This document shows positions 15,762 through 25,400 of a DNA stretch of 39,173 nt, in pieces. This DNA is from an uncultured Sulfurovum sp. (lineage in GTDB: Bacteria > Campylobacterota > Campylobacteria > Campylobacterales > Sulfurovaceae). The DNA lies in the NCBI GenBank assembly GCA_902727915.1, contig CACVAU010000022.1, positions 1 to 39,173 of the forward strand, given 5' to 3'. The number at the start of each line of letters is the position of its first letter. Positions within the stretch are counted from its first letter, which is position 1. A program made the translations under genes and the position numbers. Below the pieces are notes generated by a model that saw only the letters and a program-made list of their open reading frames with translations, had not been told where the DNA came from and did no database searches.

Positions 15762-15790
15762 AGTTTAACCGATTTTTATTTTTTTGTCAA
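15762..15790 (-). promoter_or_regulatory. Promoter of the leader-leuA transcript
   Basis: On the minus strand a perfect TTGACA (15790-15785) and TAAACT (15767-15762) are 17 bases apart, just past the ftsH stop codon. Transcription would start near 15755, giving a 25-base lead before the leader ORF and about 180 bases before leuA. Confidence 0.65.
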
Positions 15791-15806
15791 TATAAGAAGA
15801 AATTTT

Positions 15807-17735
15807 TTAATCTTCTTCCTTAGTAACTTTTAAGTGAGCCATTCGTGATTCCATATTATTTTCTTCTTCAAATTCTTTAATAATTTCTTGAACTTTCGCT
15901 CCTTCAATTACTTCAACATCTAAAAGAACAGCTGTCATTTTTTCAATGGCATCATTATAATCATGTAAGGTCTGTTTAACATAGTCATAACGCTCTGTCA
16001 ATGTTGCTTTTATACTCGCATCAATGTCTTGTGACATTTGTTCAGAGAACTCATTGTTAACCTGTCCACCACCAAGAAATGAACTCTGAGATCTTGAAAG
16101 TACCATAAGTCCAGCTACTTCAGACATACCATAAACCATAATCATGTCTTTTAAGATAGCTGTAGCTCTGTCAAGGTCATTTCCTGCACCTGTAGAAATC
16201 TCACCAAGGAAAACTTCTTCAGCTGCACGTCCACCAAGAAGAACATCTACCTCAGCCATTAACTCATATTTACGCTTTAAGAATCTATCTTCTTCATCTG
16301 GCAAATGTAGTGTATAACCTAAAGCACCTAAACCTCTAGGGATAATAGAAACCTTAGTTACCCTTGTTGAACCTTTAGTAAGTTCAGCCATTAAGGCATG
16401 TCCACTTTCGTGATACGCTACAATATTCTTCTCAACATCAGATACTTTTCTATTTTTTCGCTCAAGACCAACAAATGCTCTCTCAATCGCTTCAAGAAGT
16501 TCCTCTTGTGTAATGGTCTTTTTATTACGTCTACCAGAAAGTAAAGCAGCCTCATTAATGATGTTTGCTAAATCTGCCCCAGCCATTCCAGCTGTTTGTT
16601 TTGCAATCACTTCCATATCAATCGTATCAGCTAATTTAACACCTTTAGAGTGTACTTTTAAAATGGCTAAACGTCCAGCAAAATCTGGTTTATCAACCAA
16701 TACTTGTCTGTCAAAACGTCCAGCTCTTAGTAAAGCTGCATCCAATGTTTCAGGTCTGTTTGTTGCAGCCAAAACAATAACAGGTGTGTCCGTACCAAAA
16801 CCATCCATCTCTGCGAGAAGTTGGTTTAATGTCTGCTCTTGTTCAGAATGTCCACCCATCTGATTTCCAGATGAACGTGACTTACCAATGGCATCAATCT
16901 CATCAATAAAGATAATCGCAGGAGCATTCTTTTTCGCTTGTTCAAAAAGATCACGTACACGTGATGCACCAACCCCAACAAACATTTCCATAAAGCTTGA
17001 ACCACTAACCGAAAAGAATGGAACTTCTGCTTCACCAGCTACGGCTTTTGCTAAAAGTGTTTTACCTGTACCTGGAGGTCCCACAAGCAAAAGACCTTTT
17101 GGAATTTTTGCTCCAAGCTCAATGTAACGCTCAGGATATCGTAAGAAGTCAACAATCTCAACCACTTCATCTTTGGCTTCTTGTACCCCTTGAACATCAT
17201 CAAACTTTACATCAGGACGTTCAGAGCTTATCATTTTATCAGCTTTACCAGCACCCAAAATTCCACCCATTCCTTTTGACATTTTTTTAGCCAAAAACAA
17301 CCAAATCGCAATAATAAAAATAATCGGTAAAAGCATATTAAAATAACGTGCTAAAGGTCCTTCACCAACTTGTCCTTCATAGGTAATACCATTGGCTTCT
17401 AACAATGGAACAAACTCCATATCATAGGCAGGAATATTTTTAGCGACAAATTTCTTTGTACCCTCTTTACTAATCGCTTCAATGGTTGTTGAAGTAATTT
17501 TTACAGATTGAACTTCTTTATTTTTAACAAGCTTACGTATATCAGAATATTTTACCTGTTCAACTTTATTAATCGTAGGGTTACCCATGATACCTGTTAA
17601 GTTGTCATCACCCATAAAGGATTTAAAAAGAATTACCATCACTAAAATAAAAATTCCAAATGCTAACATAGGATTGTCATTAAAAAAATTACCGTTGTTC
17701 TCGTTATTTTGATTGTTATTATTTCTATCTGTCAT
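15807..17735 (-). CDS. ftsH: ATP-dependent zinc metalloprotease FtsH
   Basis: FtsH is the membrane-anchored AAA protease that degrades misfolded membrane proteins and short-lived regulators. The 642-residue protein shows transmembrane helices near 22-40 and 133-149, a periplasmic domain between them, Walker A GPPGTGKT (219-226), Walker [10 protein letters not shown] (274-282), the second region of homology ending RAGRFDR (337-343), and the zinc site HESGH (442-446), with Asp520 in [10 protein letters not shown] as third ligand. HESGH in place of the common HEAGH keeps the HExxH zinc motif. The N-terminus is Asn-rich. It follows prmA by 35 bases in the hisH-...-hisA-prmA-ftsH group. Confidence 0.97.
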   Translation of the reverse strand: MTDRNNNNQNNENNGNFFNDNPMLAFGIFILVMVILFKSFMGDDNLTGIMGNPTINKVEQVKYSDIRKLVKNKEVQSVKITSTTIEAISKEGTKKFVAKNIPAYDMEFVPLLEANGITYEGQVGEGPLARYFNMLLPIIFIIAIWLFLAKKMSKGMGGILGAGKADKMISSERPDVKFDDVQGVQEAKDEVVEIVDFLRYPERYIELGAKIPKGLLLVGPPGTGKTLLAKAVAGEAEVPFFSVSGSSFMEMFVGVGASRVRDLFEQAKKNAPAIIFIDEIDAIGKSRSSGNQMGGHSEQEQTLNQLLAEMDGFGTDTPVIVLAATNRPETLDAALLRAGRFDRQVLVDKPDFAGRLAILKVHSKGVKLADTIDMEVIAKQTAGMAGADLANIINEAALLSGRRNKKTITQEELLEAIERAFVGLERKNRKVSDVEKNIVAYHESGHALMAELTKGSTRVTKVSIIPRGLGALGYTLHLPDEEDRFLKRKYELMAEVDVLLGGRAAEEVFLGEISTGAGNDLDRATAILKDMIMVYGMSEVAGLMVLSRSQSSFLGGGQVNNEFSEQMSQDIDASIKATLTERYDYVKQTLHDYNDAIEKMTAVLLDVEVIEGAKVQEIIKEFEEENNMESRMAHLKVTKEED

Positions 17736-17770
17736 ATCTCTACAAATTTCCTCATCTAAGTTTTAATTAT

Positions 17771-18592
17771 TTAAATTTTTTTATACACAAGTGTTACCCA
17801 CTCATCTTTTTGTTTTCGTTCTAGTAACTCTAAGCCTCTATAAACCTCTGTTACTTGTGCTTCTTTCTTATCTAAAATACCCGAAAGAATTAAGATACCA
17901 TCTTTTTGTGTAGCCCTTGTTAAATCATGAACAATAAACTTTAGGACATCGGCAATAATATTTGCAATAACCACATCATACTCACCTTGTGCTTGATTGG
18001 CTGAACCCTCCCAAAGCTCTTCATACTCAGCAGAATTTAATGCAAAATTTTGCTCACATGAATCGACAGAAATGGGATCAGTATCACAAAGCTCAACTTT
18101 AGCACCCAGTTTTCTTGCTGCTAAACCTAAAATTCCTGAACCACAACCAACATCTAGTACCCTTTGTCCTTTATAAACTCTTTCTCCAAGAACATCTAAA
18201 CAAGAAAAGGTTGTTGCATGATGTCCTGAACCAAATGCTAATGCAGGGTCAATTTTGATGTTGATTTTACCCTCTTTAGCTTCATACCAACTTGGGTAAA
18301 TATAAAACTTTCCAGCTTCAATAGGTTCAATAGAGTTTTGATACGAAGCAATCCAATCTTCATTCTCTTTTTGTTCCATTTTGTACACTATCTCAATCGC
18401 TCCACCAAGTGTTCCTACCAAAGTACTAACAGCCTCTTCTACATGAGATAAATCATTTTCAGAACGAACAATAATATGATTCCGACCAATTTCTAAACCA
18501 TCACCAGCAATATTAGCTACAAAATCAGCAATAAACTCCACAAAGTCGGTCTCTTTTAGGGTCATCGTCAATTCGTAATATTGACTAGACAT
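17771..18592 (-). CDS. prmA: Ribosomal protein L11 methyltransferase
   Basis: PrmA trimethylates ribosomal protein L11 with S-adenosylmethionine. The 273-residue protein has the N-terminal substrate-binding part and the class I methyltransferase core: [13 protein letters not shown], then [20 protein letters not shown] (cofactor loop), then [12 protein letters not shown] with the catalytic N-I-I-A region. I chose ATG at 18592 because GGAG lies 8 bases upstream. A TTG four codons earlier is in frame but unsupported. The start overlaps the hisA stop by 8 bases, so translation is probably coupled to hisA. Confidence 0.95.
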   Translation of the reverse strand: MSSQYYELTMTLKETDFVEFIADFVANIAGDGLEIGRNHIIVRSENDLSHVEEAVSTLVGTLGGAIEIVYKMEQKENEDWIASYQNSIEPIEAGKFYIYPSWYEAKEGKINIKIDPALAFGSGHHATTFSCLDVLGERVYKGQRVLDVGCGSGILGLAARKLGAKVELCDTDPISVDSCEQNFALNSAEYEELWEGSANQAQGEYDVVIANIIADVLKFIVHDLTRATQKDGILILSGILDKKEAQVTEVYRGLELLERKQKDEWVTLVYKKI

Positions 18593-19295
18593 TAACAACT
18601 CCAAATGCCTCTTCTAAATCCAATGTACCTTCATAAAATGCTTTTCCAACAATGGTTCCATCAATCCCAGCTTCTATCAATCCATTAATATCAGTCATAT
18701 CTTTTAACCCTCCAGATGCAATGGTTTCAAGCCCACAAGCCTCTTGAATCTCTTTAGTAAACTCAATGTTCACCCCTGTCATCATCCCATCACGACCCAC
18801 ATCGGTACAAATAATTGCTTCAACACCACAAGCTGCAAACTCTTTTGCCAAATCCGTCGCTTTCATGTCCGAAGTCTCTGCCCAACCTTCAACAGCCACC
18901 ATCCCATCAATGGCATCAATCCCAACTACAATAGGATATTTCGCTGCCATATCTTTTACAAACTGAGCATCTTTAACAGCAATCGAACCTAAAATAAGTC
19001 TATCAATTCCTAATTCTAAATACATCTTAATGGTCTCTTCATCACGAATTCCCCCACCAAGTTCCAGTTTCAAGTTACAATTCTCACGAATCTTTTTAAT
19101 CTGCTCTAAATTCTCAGGCTTACCTGCAAAAGCACCATTTAAGTCAACCAAATGAACCCATTCAGACCCTAACTCTTCAAATCTTTTCGCCACTTGCCAA
19201 GGCTCATCTGAATATATTTTGGCTGAATCCATCAAGCCTTTGCTTAGTCTTACTGCTTTTCCGTCTTTTAGATCAATTGCTGGTAGTATTGTCAT
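18585..19295 (-). CDS. hisA: Phosphoribosylformimino-5-aminoimidazole carboxamide ribotide isomerase
   Basis: HisA catalyses the Amadori rearrangement in histidine synthesis. The 236-residue (beta-alpha)8 barrel shows [16 protein letters not shown] with the catalytic Asp8, [13 protein letters not shown] with the phosphate-binding glycines, [14 protein letters not shown] with the second catalytic Asp, and [11 protein letters not shown]. The ribosome binding site GGGAGA lies inside the 3' end of the upstream TOPRIM-like gene, only 2 bases separate the genes, and prmA overlaps its end. In many Campylobacterota hisH would be expected directly upstream. Here two foreign-looking genes lie between them. 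Confidence 0.97.
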   Translation of the reverse strand: MTILPAIDLKDGKAVRLSKGLMDSAKIYSDEPWQVAKRFEELGSEWVHLVDLNGAFAGKPENLEQIKKIRENCNLKLELGGGIRDEETIKMYLELGIDRLILGSIAVKDAQFVKDMAAKYPIVVGIDAIDGMVAVEGWAETSDMKATDLAKEFAACGVEAIICTDVGRDGMMTGVNIEFTKEIQEACGLETIASGGLKDMTDINGLIEAGIDGTIVGKAFYEGTLDLEEAFGVVNV

Positions 19296-19297
19296 GT

Positions 19298-19867
19298 TTA
19301 TTCTCCCTTGAATAAGTTTTGTAGTTTTTGTTTTAAAGTATCAAATTTATCACTTGAAAAATCATACGGTGCATTTGGGTAAGCATTATTATATATTTGA
19401 TTTAATATTGCTTTATCATTTTCTTTGGACTTAAACTCTGAACAGTCTAAAAATGTTTCTATACACTCTTTTTGTGTTGATGGAATAGAAGATAGTATTA
19501 ATGACTCTAAATAACCTTCTTTTGTATCAAAATTGCAAGTAATATATAAATCAGATATTTCATAAATATTTAACTTTTTCCTAAGATGTATCATCTCTTT
19601 TAGTGTATTATCAAATCCACCATATTTTGTATCATTTTCTTTATAATCGGCATCAATAACAAACAGTATTTTAGAAAAAGCACCCTCATTTATTTCAGTA
19701 AGAAGCTCTTTATATGCTCGGTAGTCCTCTTTAAAAAAGTTACTCTTACCACCTAAACCAAAAAACCGTATCTCTTTGATATTTAACTCTAACTTTTCAA
19801 TAAGCAATTTTAACAATTCATTATCAGCTGTTTTTTTTGCACTACCTTCATGTAAAATAGCTACCAT
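19298..19867 (-). CDS. DUF3226/TOPRIM-like protein, partner of the adjacent ATPase
   Basis: The 189-residue protein fits the TOPRIM-like DUF3226 pattern: an early glutamate in [18 protein letters not shown] and a later acidic pair in [14 protein letters not shown], the places where TOPRIM nucleases bind metal. It overlaps the upstream AAA ATPase gene by 7 bases. ATPase plus TOPRIM pairs form known anti-phage modules (OLD-family nucleases, where both parts are fused, and PARIS, where AriA is the ATPase and AriB a DUF4435 TOPRIM-like toxin). I infer a similar defence role but cannot identify the trigger. The last codons carry the hisA ribosome binding site, so the gene is tightly embedded in the his operon. 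Confidence 0.75.
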   Translation of the reverse strand: MVAILHEGSAKKTADNELLKLLIEKLELNIKEIRFFGLGGKSNFFKEDYRAYKELLTEINEGAFSKILFVIDADYKENDTKYGGFDNTLKEMIHLRKKLNIYEISDLYITCNFDTKEGYLESLILSSIPSTQKECIETFLDCSEFKSKENDKAILNQIYNNAYPNAPYDFSSDKFDTLKQKLQNLFKGE

Positions 19868-20859
19868 CCTCTAACCTCATGACCATCTTCTATAGCGTAC
19901 TGAAGCATTTCATAATCTCTAACTCCTGCCATAATTGTTCCATCATCTTTTTTAGAGAGTTTTATAAACTTTATATCTTCTTTTTTTATTTTACTTTCTT
20001 CTTCTAACTCTTTAGCCACTCTAGCATAAGACTCTATACACTCTTTTGAATGGGTTGTGGCGAAGACTTGACAATTAGTTTGTTTAGATGTTTTTAAAAT
20101 AATTTCCCATAATTTATCTAAATGAGTATAATGTATTCCATTTTCAATTTCATCAATAAAGACATGCCCATTTTTATTTGCCCACAAAGCACAGATATAC
20201 GCTATATACCTTTTCATTCCATTACCATATTCAGATAAAGAAACAAACCGATTCTCTTTTTCAGAAAAACAAACAGGTTTATCCTCAATAACATCATATT
20301 CTAAAATACTATCATCAAACTTTGTAATAAATGTGTTAACCTCATTTCTTTTTCGTAAAGACTTAACACCATCATATAATGCATTGAGTTGCGTATTATC
20401 AATAAAGAGACTTGTTATAAATCTTGTTGAAAATTCTATCTCTGTATTTATATTCAAAGGATTAAAATCATTTAATCCATACTTCTCTTTATTTATTGTT
20501 ATTATTAATTCATTATCATAAACTATAGATATATTATTTTGATTAGAAAAAAAAGCACTATCTATATACTTTTTTAATAATGAAACTAATAACTTTACAT
20601 ATTGATTTATATCTAAATTGTCAAATTCATGAACTATCTCATGATTTCTAAAATATTCAAGAGATATTAAAGCTTCTAAAAAAGGAATAAAAGATTTAGC
20701 ATCTACAGAGATGGTAAAAAAACAAGCCTCCATAAAAGCCGTCTTACCCACATTATTTTTCCCACCAATAAGATTAACCCGACCAAAGCCTTCTGCTTTA
20801 AAATCTTCAAAACATTTAAAATTTTTAATTTCTATATTTTTTATGAAATGTTCGTTCAT
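19861..20859 (-). CDS. OLD/AriA-like AAA ATPase
   Basis: This 332-residue ABC-type ATPase of the AAA_15/AAA_21 class opens with IKNIEIKNFKCFEDF, the typical beta-hairpin start. It has Walker A GGKNNVGKT (32-40), a signature-like SEYGNGMKR, Walker B HVFIDEIENGIH and an H-loop ATTHSKE. No nuclease domain is fused; the next gene supplies a TOPRIM-like protein. I chose ATG at 20859 because AAGGAAG lies 6 bases upstream. Earlier in-frame starts (ATG 20919, TTG 20922) would read through three inverted repeats and have no ribosome binding site. The gene follows hisH by 71 bases, in the same direction, and separates it from hisA. Confidence 0.85.
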   Translation of the reverse strand: MNEHFIKNIEIKNFKCFEDFKAEGFGRVNLIGGKNNVGKTAFMEACFFTISVDAKSFIPFLEALISLEYFRNHEIVHEFDNLDINQYVKLLVSLLKKYIDSAFFSNQNNISIVYDNELIITINKEKYGLNDFNPLNINTEIEFSTRFITSLFIDNTQLNALYDGVKSLRKRNEVNTFITKFDDSILEYDVIEDKPVCFSEKENRFVSLSEYGNGMKRYIAYICALWANKNGHVFIDEIENGIHYTHLDKLWEIILKTSKQTNCQVFATTHSKECIESYARVAKELEEESKIKKEDIKFIKLSKKDDGTIMAGVRDYEMLQYAIEDGHEVRGW

Positions 20860-20874
20860 TAGGCTTCCTTTTTT

Positions 20875-20917
20875 GTTCGATAAAATCGAACCTACCGTAG
20901 GTGTGACCATGTCACAC
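20875..20917. repeat. Three abutting perfect inverted repeats upstream of the ATPase gene
   Basis: Three perfect inverted repeats follow each other, sharing one base at each join: GTTCGAT-AAA-ATCGAAC (20875-20891), CCTAC-C-GTAGG (20891-20901), and GTGTGAC-CAT-GTCACAC (20901-20917). They fill the gap between the hisH stop and the ribosome binding site of the ATPase gene and are richer in GC than the surroundings. They could fold into a three-leaf RNA or cruciform. Candidates are a REP/MITE-like dispersed element, a mark of the insertion event, or a regulatory leader. Only one copy lies in this window. Confidence 0.8.
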
Positions 20918-20930
20918 ATCAAATTAATAT

Positions 20931-21560
20931 TTATAGCTTTACAAAATTCTCAATTATCTTCAAACCATTTTCATGGCTTTTTTCTGGGTGTGGTTGTATA
21001 CCGTAGATGTTCTCTTTGTTAACGGCAGATACAAATTCATAGCCATAATACGTCTTACCAATGGCATATTTATCATCACACTTGGCATGGAAAGAGTGGA
21101 CAAAATAGAGGTAGAACTCTTTGTCTAATCCTGTAAATAAGGGACAAGGCAATGCCTGATCCCTACCTGATTGCTTAAACATCTCATTCCAACCCATGTG
21201 TGGTACTTTAAGTTTATGGTCAAATTTTGACTCATCAAAAGCCACTACTTTACCCTCTATTAGTCCTAAACCTTCGGTTGAACCAAACTCTTCTGAACTT
21301 TCAAAAAGAAGTTGCATCCCCAAACAAATACCCAATAAAGGCTTACCTGTTTTAGCATACGCTTTGACAGCTTTATCCATACCATTTTCTTGTAAATGTT
21401 CCATGGCATCAGCAAAGGCACCAACACCTGGTAAGATAAGTTTTTCATAATTTTGAAGTTTAGAAGGGTCACTCTCCACAGCTATTTTAGCGCCTACATT
21501 TTCAAATGCATTAATGACAGAAGCTAGATTTCCCATGTTATAGTCAACAATACCTATCAA
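20931..21560 (-). CDS. hisH: Imidazole glycerol phosphate synthase, glutamine amidotransferase subunit
   Basis: HisH releases ammonia from glutamine and passes it to HisF, which makes imidazole glycerol phosphate. The 209-residue protein has IVDYNMGNLASV at the start, the nucleophile site GICLGMQLLFE with its Cys, and the catalytic His-Glu pair in GIQPHPEKSH. The start codon is TTG at 21560, supported by AAGGA 7 bases upstream and by the normal family N-terminus. hisF is not in the window. It is the first gene of the minus-strand run that continues through the ATPase pair to hisA, prmA and ftsH. Confidence 0.96.
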   Translation of the reverse strand: MIGIVDYNMGNLASVINAFENVGAKIAVESDPSKLQNYEKLILPGVGAFADAMEHLQENGMDKAVKAYAKTGKPLLGICLGMQLLFESSEEFGSTEGLGLIEGKVVAFDESKFDHKLKVPHMGWNEMFKQSGRDQALPCPLFTGLDKEFYLYFVHSFHAKCDDKYAIGKTYYGYEFVSAVNKENIYGIQPHPEKSHENGLKIIENFVKL

Positions 21561-21652
21561 AGATATTCCTTAGATTAAACCAATTTGTTTGGTCTATTAA
21601 TAAACATGATTATAGCAAAAGAACTTGAAGAGTGAAAAAAGAGAAGAGAGAC

Positions 21653-21671
21653 TTTCCCCCAAAGGAGGAAA
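21653..21671 (-). terminator. Weak candidate terminator after the outer-membrane protein gene
   Basis: TTTCCCCC and GGAGGAAA pair with one mismatch around an AAA loop, 9 bases past the stop of the gene at 21680. On the minus strand a pyrimidine-rich stretch follows rather than a clean T run. Confidence 0.35.
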
Positions 21672-21679
21672 ATTTAAGA

Positions 21680-22411
21680 TTAAAAGTCGTAAGTAACACC
21701 AACAGAGACAGCATCTAAGTCTGGTGACCCTGATTTAACAACCATTCTTTCATAATCAGCAAAAGCACCTAAACCTTTTTCTTGGTCACCTTTACCATCA
21801 AATGTTCTACCATATCGACCATTTTTAGGAGTATCTTTACTTAAATCAACTTCAACTCCAACACCTAGTGCAGCAGCTTCAGCATCAGTACTTTGTAAAT
21901 GACCCTGTGTTGTTGTTTTAGCCACACCAACTAACCCATAAATATTGGTTTTATCTCCTATAGGTAACATTGGTTTTAAGAATAAACCAGCATGTTTAAT
22001 TTTTCCACCATCAGATCTCCAGTTAGTTCTAATACCTCTAGCTTCAACACCAATATACTGATTAAAATCATAACCGACTCTTCCCATAACACCAGCTGTG
22101 TCATCAGTTTTACCTGGTCCACAACCTGTTGGGGTAGTACTACAGTTTGATTTATAACGAGCTGTTGAAATACCTATACCAGCATAAAAGCCACTGGGGT
22201 TAATATCTTTAACAGGTACAGGTATTGGCATAGGAATAGGGGCTACTATTACTGGCTCTGGCATCGGTTCTATAATTGGTTCTACATAAGCTTCTTCAGC
22301 CATTTGAACATCTTCTATCTCATAAGGAGTTATTACAGAGAAGTCTCCACCAGCAGACAACATACCTCCTGCTGCTATTAATGTGAGTAATGATAACTTG
22401 AAGTTTTTCAT
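21680..22411 (-). CDS. Small outer-membrane beta-barrel protein with proline-rich spacer
   Basis: The 243-residue product has a signal peptide (about 1-20). It is followed by an acidic and Pro-rich spacer, EPIIEPMPEPVIVAPIPMPI, and a C-terminal domain of alternating strands starting GFYAGIGISTARY and ending AVSVGVTYDF. The final aromatic Phe and the Gly/aromatic strand pattern are typical of eight-stranded OmpA/porin-like barrels. A CSTTPTGCG loop may hold a disulfide. It lies 11 bases after the giant adhesin gene on the same strand, so the two are probably co-transcribed and may work together at the cell surface. No enzymatic residues are apparent. Confidence 0.8.
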   Translation of the reverse strand: MKNFKLSLLTLIAAGGMLSAGGDFSVITPYEIEDVQMAEEAYVEPIIEPMPEPVIVAPIPMPIPVPVKDINPSGFYAGIGISTARYKSNCSTTPTGCGPGKTDDTAGVMGRVGYDFNQYIGVEARGIRTNWRSDGGKIKHAGLFLKPMLPIGDKTNIYGLVGVAKTTTQGHLQSTDAEAAALGVGVEVDLSKDTPKNGRYGRTFDGKGDQEKGLGAFADYERMVVKSGSPDLDAVSVGVTYDF

Positions 22412-22422
22412 TTTAAAATCCT

Positions 22423-25400
22423 TTAAATTTTTAATTTATTATAACATTTTTTAACCAAAATGTCCTCTTCTTTGAAAAGAAACATTGAGATTAATATTGT
22501 TAACATAAGCATTGATAATGCTGCTAGTTGACCCATAGCTGGGATACTGGTTTCATATGGTCGACAATCACAAGTACCATTAATCGTAACCGTCGCTGTA
22601 TCACTTAAGACAATAAATGCGTTATTATTGACGATATATCGAATAGGTGTTGGTACCCCTACAAAACCTACTTCTCCTGTAAAAACAATTCTTCCATCAT
22701 CTTCAACTCTCCAAGTTCCTTCACCAGAAACAACCAAGGTCTCTACTTCTTCACCATTGGCTGTTAGAATTCTGACTGATGAACGATTTAAATCACCTGT
22801 ATCATTTTCCAACACGTCTATAATAACTGGATCAGCTCCATTTGCTGTACCAACATCATCATTGGCAACAACAGATACACCTCCTTCAAGCAAGGTAATA
22901 GTTGCAGTATTACTAACTAATCCATTATTATTTTCAACAATATAGCGAATAGGTGTTGGTGATCCTGTAAGTTCATCATCTGCTGTAAAACTTACAATAC
23001 CTAAGTCATTAACAACCCACACACCTTCTCCTGGAACCGTTAATGTTCTCGAATCTTCACTTAAGACTGAACCAAGAACTGGATTATTAGGTAATACTAA
23101 TTGAACAGATTGAGCATTCAATGCACCGAAATCATTTGTTAAAATATTAATTAATGTGACAGAACCAACATTTAATGTCGATTGATCATCAATGGTCAAT
23201 AACTCACGTCTAATATCTACTTTAGCACAATTAGAACGTTCATCTGATACTAAACCAATGGTATAAAATATATCTGTTGGCTCAGCAATAAACCCCGCAA
23301 TCGGAGTAAAAGAAATATCTCCATTATCCAATACCCTCCAAGTTCCTTCATTATCTACAACCAAAGTTTGAACCCCTGCTTCTTCACAACCAATACTAAC
23401 AGTTGTTGCCAAGGTATTATTACTGTCGTTATCAGCAACATTAACAATAATTTCACCTGTAGTTCCAGTAGGAATGGTAACCGTATCATCTACGGCATCT
23501 GGATAAACAACCGTAATGGTTGCTCTGTTACTTAAATCACCAGCTAATTCTCTAACAATGTATTGAATTGGTGTTGGATTACTAGTAAATTCATCATCTG
23601 GTGTAAAAGTGACTGAACCATCAATATTAATATTCCATGTTCCTTCTCCCAAGACATTAACTGTTTCTACTTCATCATCACTAATAGGGTCAATAAATCT
23701 TACTGAAGTAACATCTAATGGACTTGAAGTATTCGCATCATTCTCCAATACATAAATTACAAGTTGCTGTCCTATTTGAGCATTGACATTATCATCTTTA
23801 GCTAATGGAGGATAATCAACTTCAATATCAGCTCCCGTTTCATTTCCTTGCGTATCTTCGACACTGTAAGCAATCGGTGTAGGGTCACCCACAAAGCCAT
23901 CTTCAGGCGTAAATGTAATGGCTCCAGTATCAATATTCACACTCCATACCCCTTCATTTGGTACAGTTAAAGTTTTTCCATCTTCACTTAATATTCCACC
24001 AGTTGGAACAACCGTAATCTTTACCGTACTTACATCAAAATTAAAAGTTCCTTCCATATCATTTGCCAATATATCAAGGGTTACATTTTGACCTGTTAAA
24101 CCACGCTTTATATCATTAGTAGAGACCCCTGTATTTACTTTTTTCAGTCCTGCATCTATACCTGTAATATTTACCTTACCATTAACAAAAATAATTTCAC
24201 TTCTACCATCACTATTAACATCTGAATCTTTTTCATCATTATTACCTTGTTTCGCCTGTGTAAAAACATATCCTGCTGGTAATTCACTAAAAGCAACTAT
24301 ATATCTACCTGAAGTGACATTGGTAAAATGATACTCTCCACTTACATTCGTTCGTGTACTGTTTAGTTCAATTCCCTGATGGCTATAAAGTGTTACTTTT
24401 ATATCATTAGCTCCTAATTCTCCTTCATCTTGAATACCATTACTTACACCATTAAGTTCATCAAAAAATACTCGATCACCAAGGGTTGAGCCTTCACGGT
24501 AAAGACCCATATCAACCGTCGCATTAATTTGATCTGCTTCAAGTATAATTACTTCTGTTTTTCCTGTTTCATCAGCATCTGAATCAATGGTATCATCATC
24601 TTGATCTTGTGGACTTACCACAAAACCATTTGGTATGGTAAATTGCACATAGTAATTAAACTCTGGATCAACATGATTAAATTCATAAAGACCATTTTCA
24701 TCAGTAACTGTGTTTTCTACTTTCTCTTCGGTATCATTGTTAAATAAGCTTACAGCTACATTTGCTAAACCACGTTCACCAACATCTTGAACACCATTTT
24801 TATTAAAGTCTTCAAAAACAAGATTCCCAATAACTGATTTACCTGGAAGACAAACAGTTTTATAAATACCCAAATCCCACGATAAATCATTTTTACCTGG
24901 TATTAAAAGTGCTACCTCAGTAAGAATTTTTTCATTTTCAACAAAACCATCTGAATCATTTAAATCATTCATGTTATTGTTAACATCTTTTTCTGTTACA
25001 ATATAACCATAAGGAATACTTCTAAATTCTGCACTGTACTCACCTGCTGGAAGGTTTCTAAATAAATAATTACCATTCTCATCTGTTAACATCGATTTTG
25101 AAAAACCTGAATTAGCTGAATTAATTGTTACATTAACATCTCTAACCCCTTTTTCATCTATGTCTTGCAGACCATTATGATTGGTATCAATAAAGACTTT
25201 ATCTCCATAACTAACCACATCTTGATAAACACCCATATCAATGGTACTATCTTGTGTTCCAGCAACCAATATAAAGTTTTCTGTTCTGCCTTCTGAGTTT
25301 GGATTTGAATCAATATCTTTAGCACCCTGACCAGATTTTGTAACAGTATATCCTACAGGAGGATTAAAAATAATATAGTATTCACCAGCAACAACATTAT

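Noticed and set aside
16513..17290. Several plus-strand and shifted-frame ORFs inside ftsH
   Set aside because: All lie within a complete, well-conserved ftsH frame and show no family features of their own.
19298..20859. Bona fide PARIS or Gabija system
   Set aside because: The layout is similar, but the second protein fits DUF3226 better than DUF4435, no UvrD-like helicase is present, and the ATPase has no fused TOPRIM domain.
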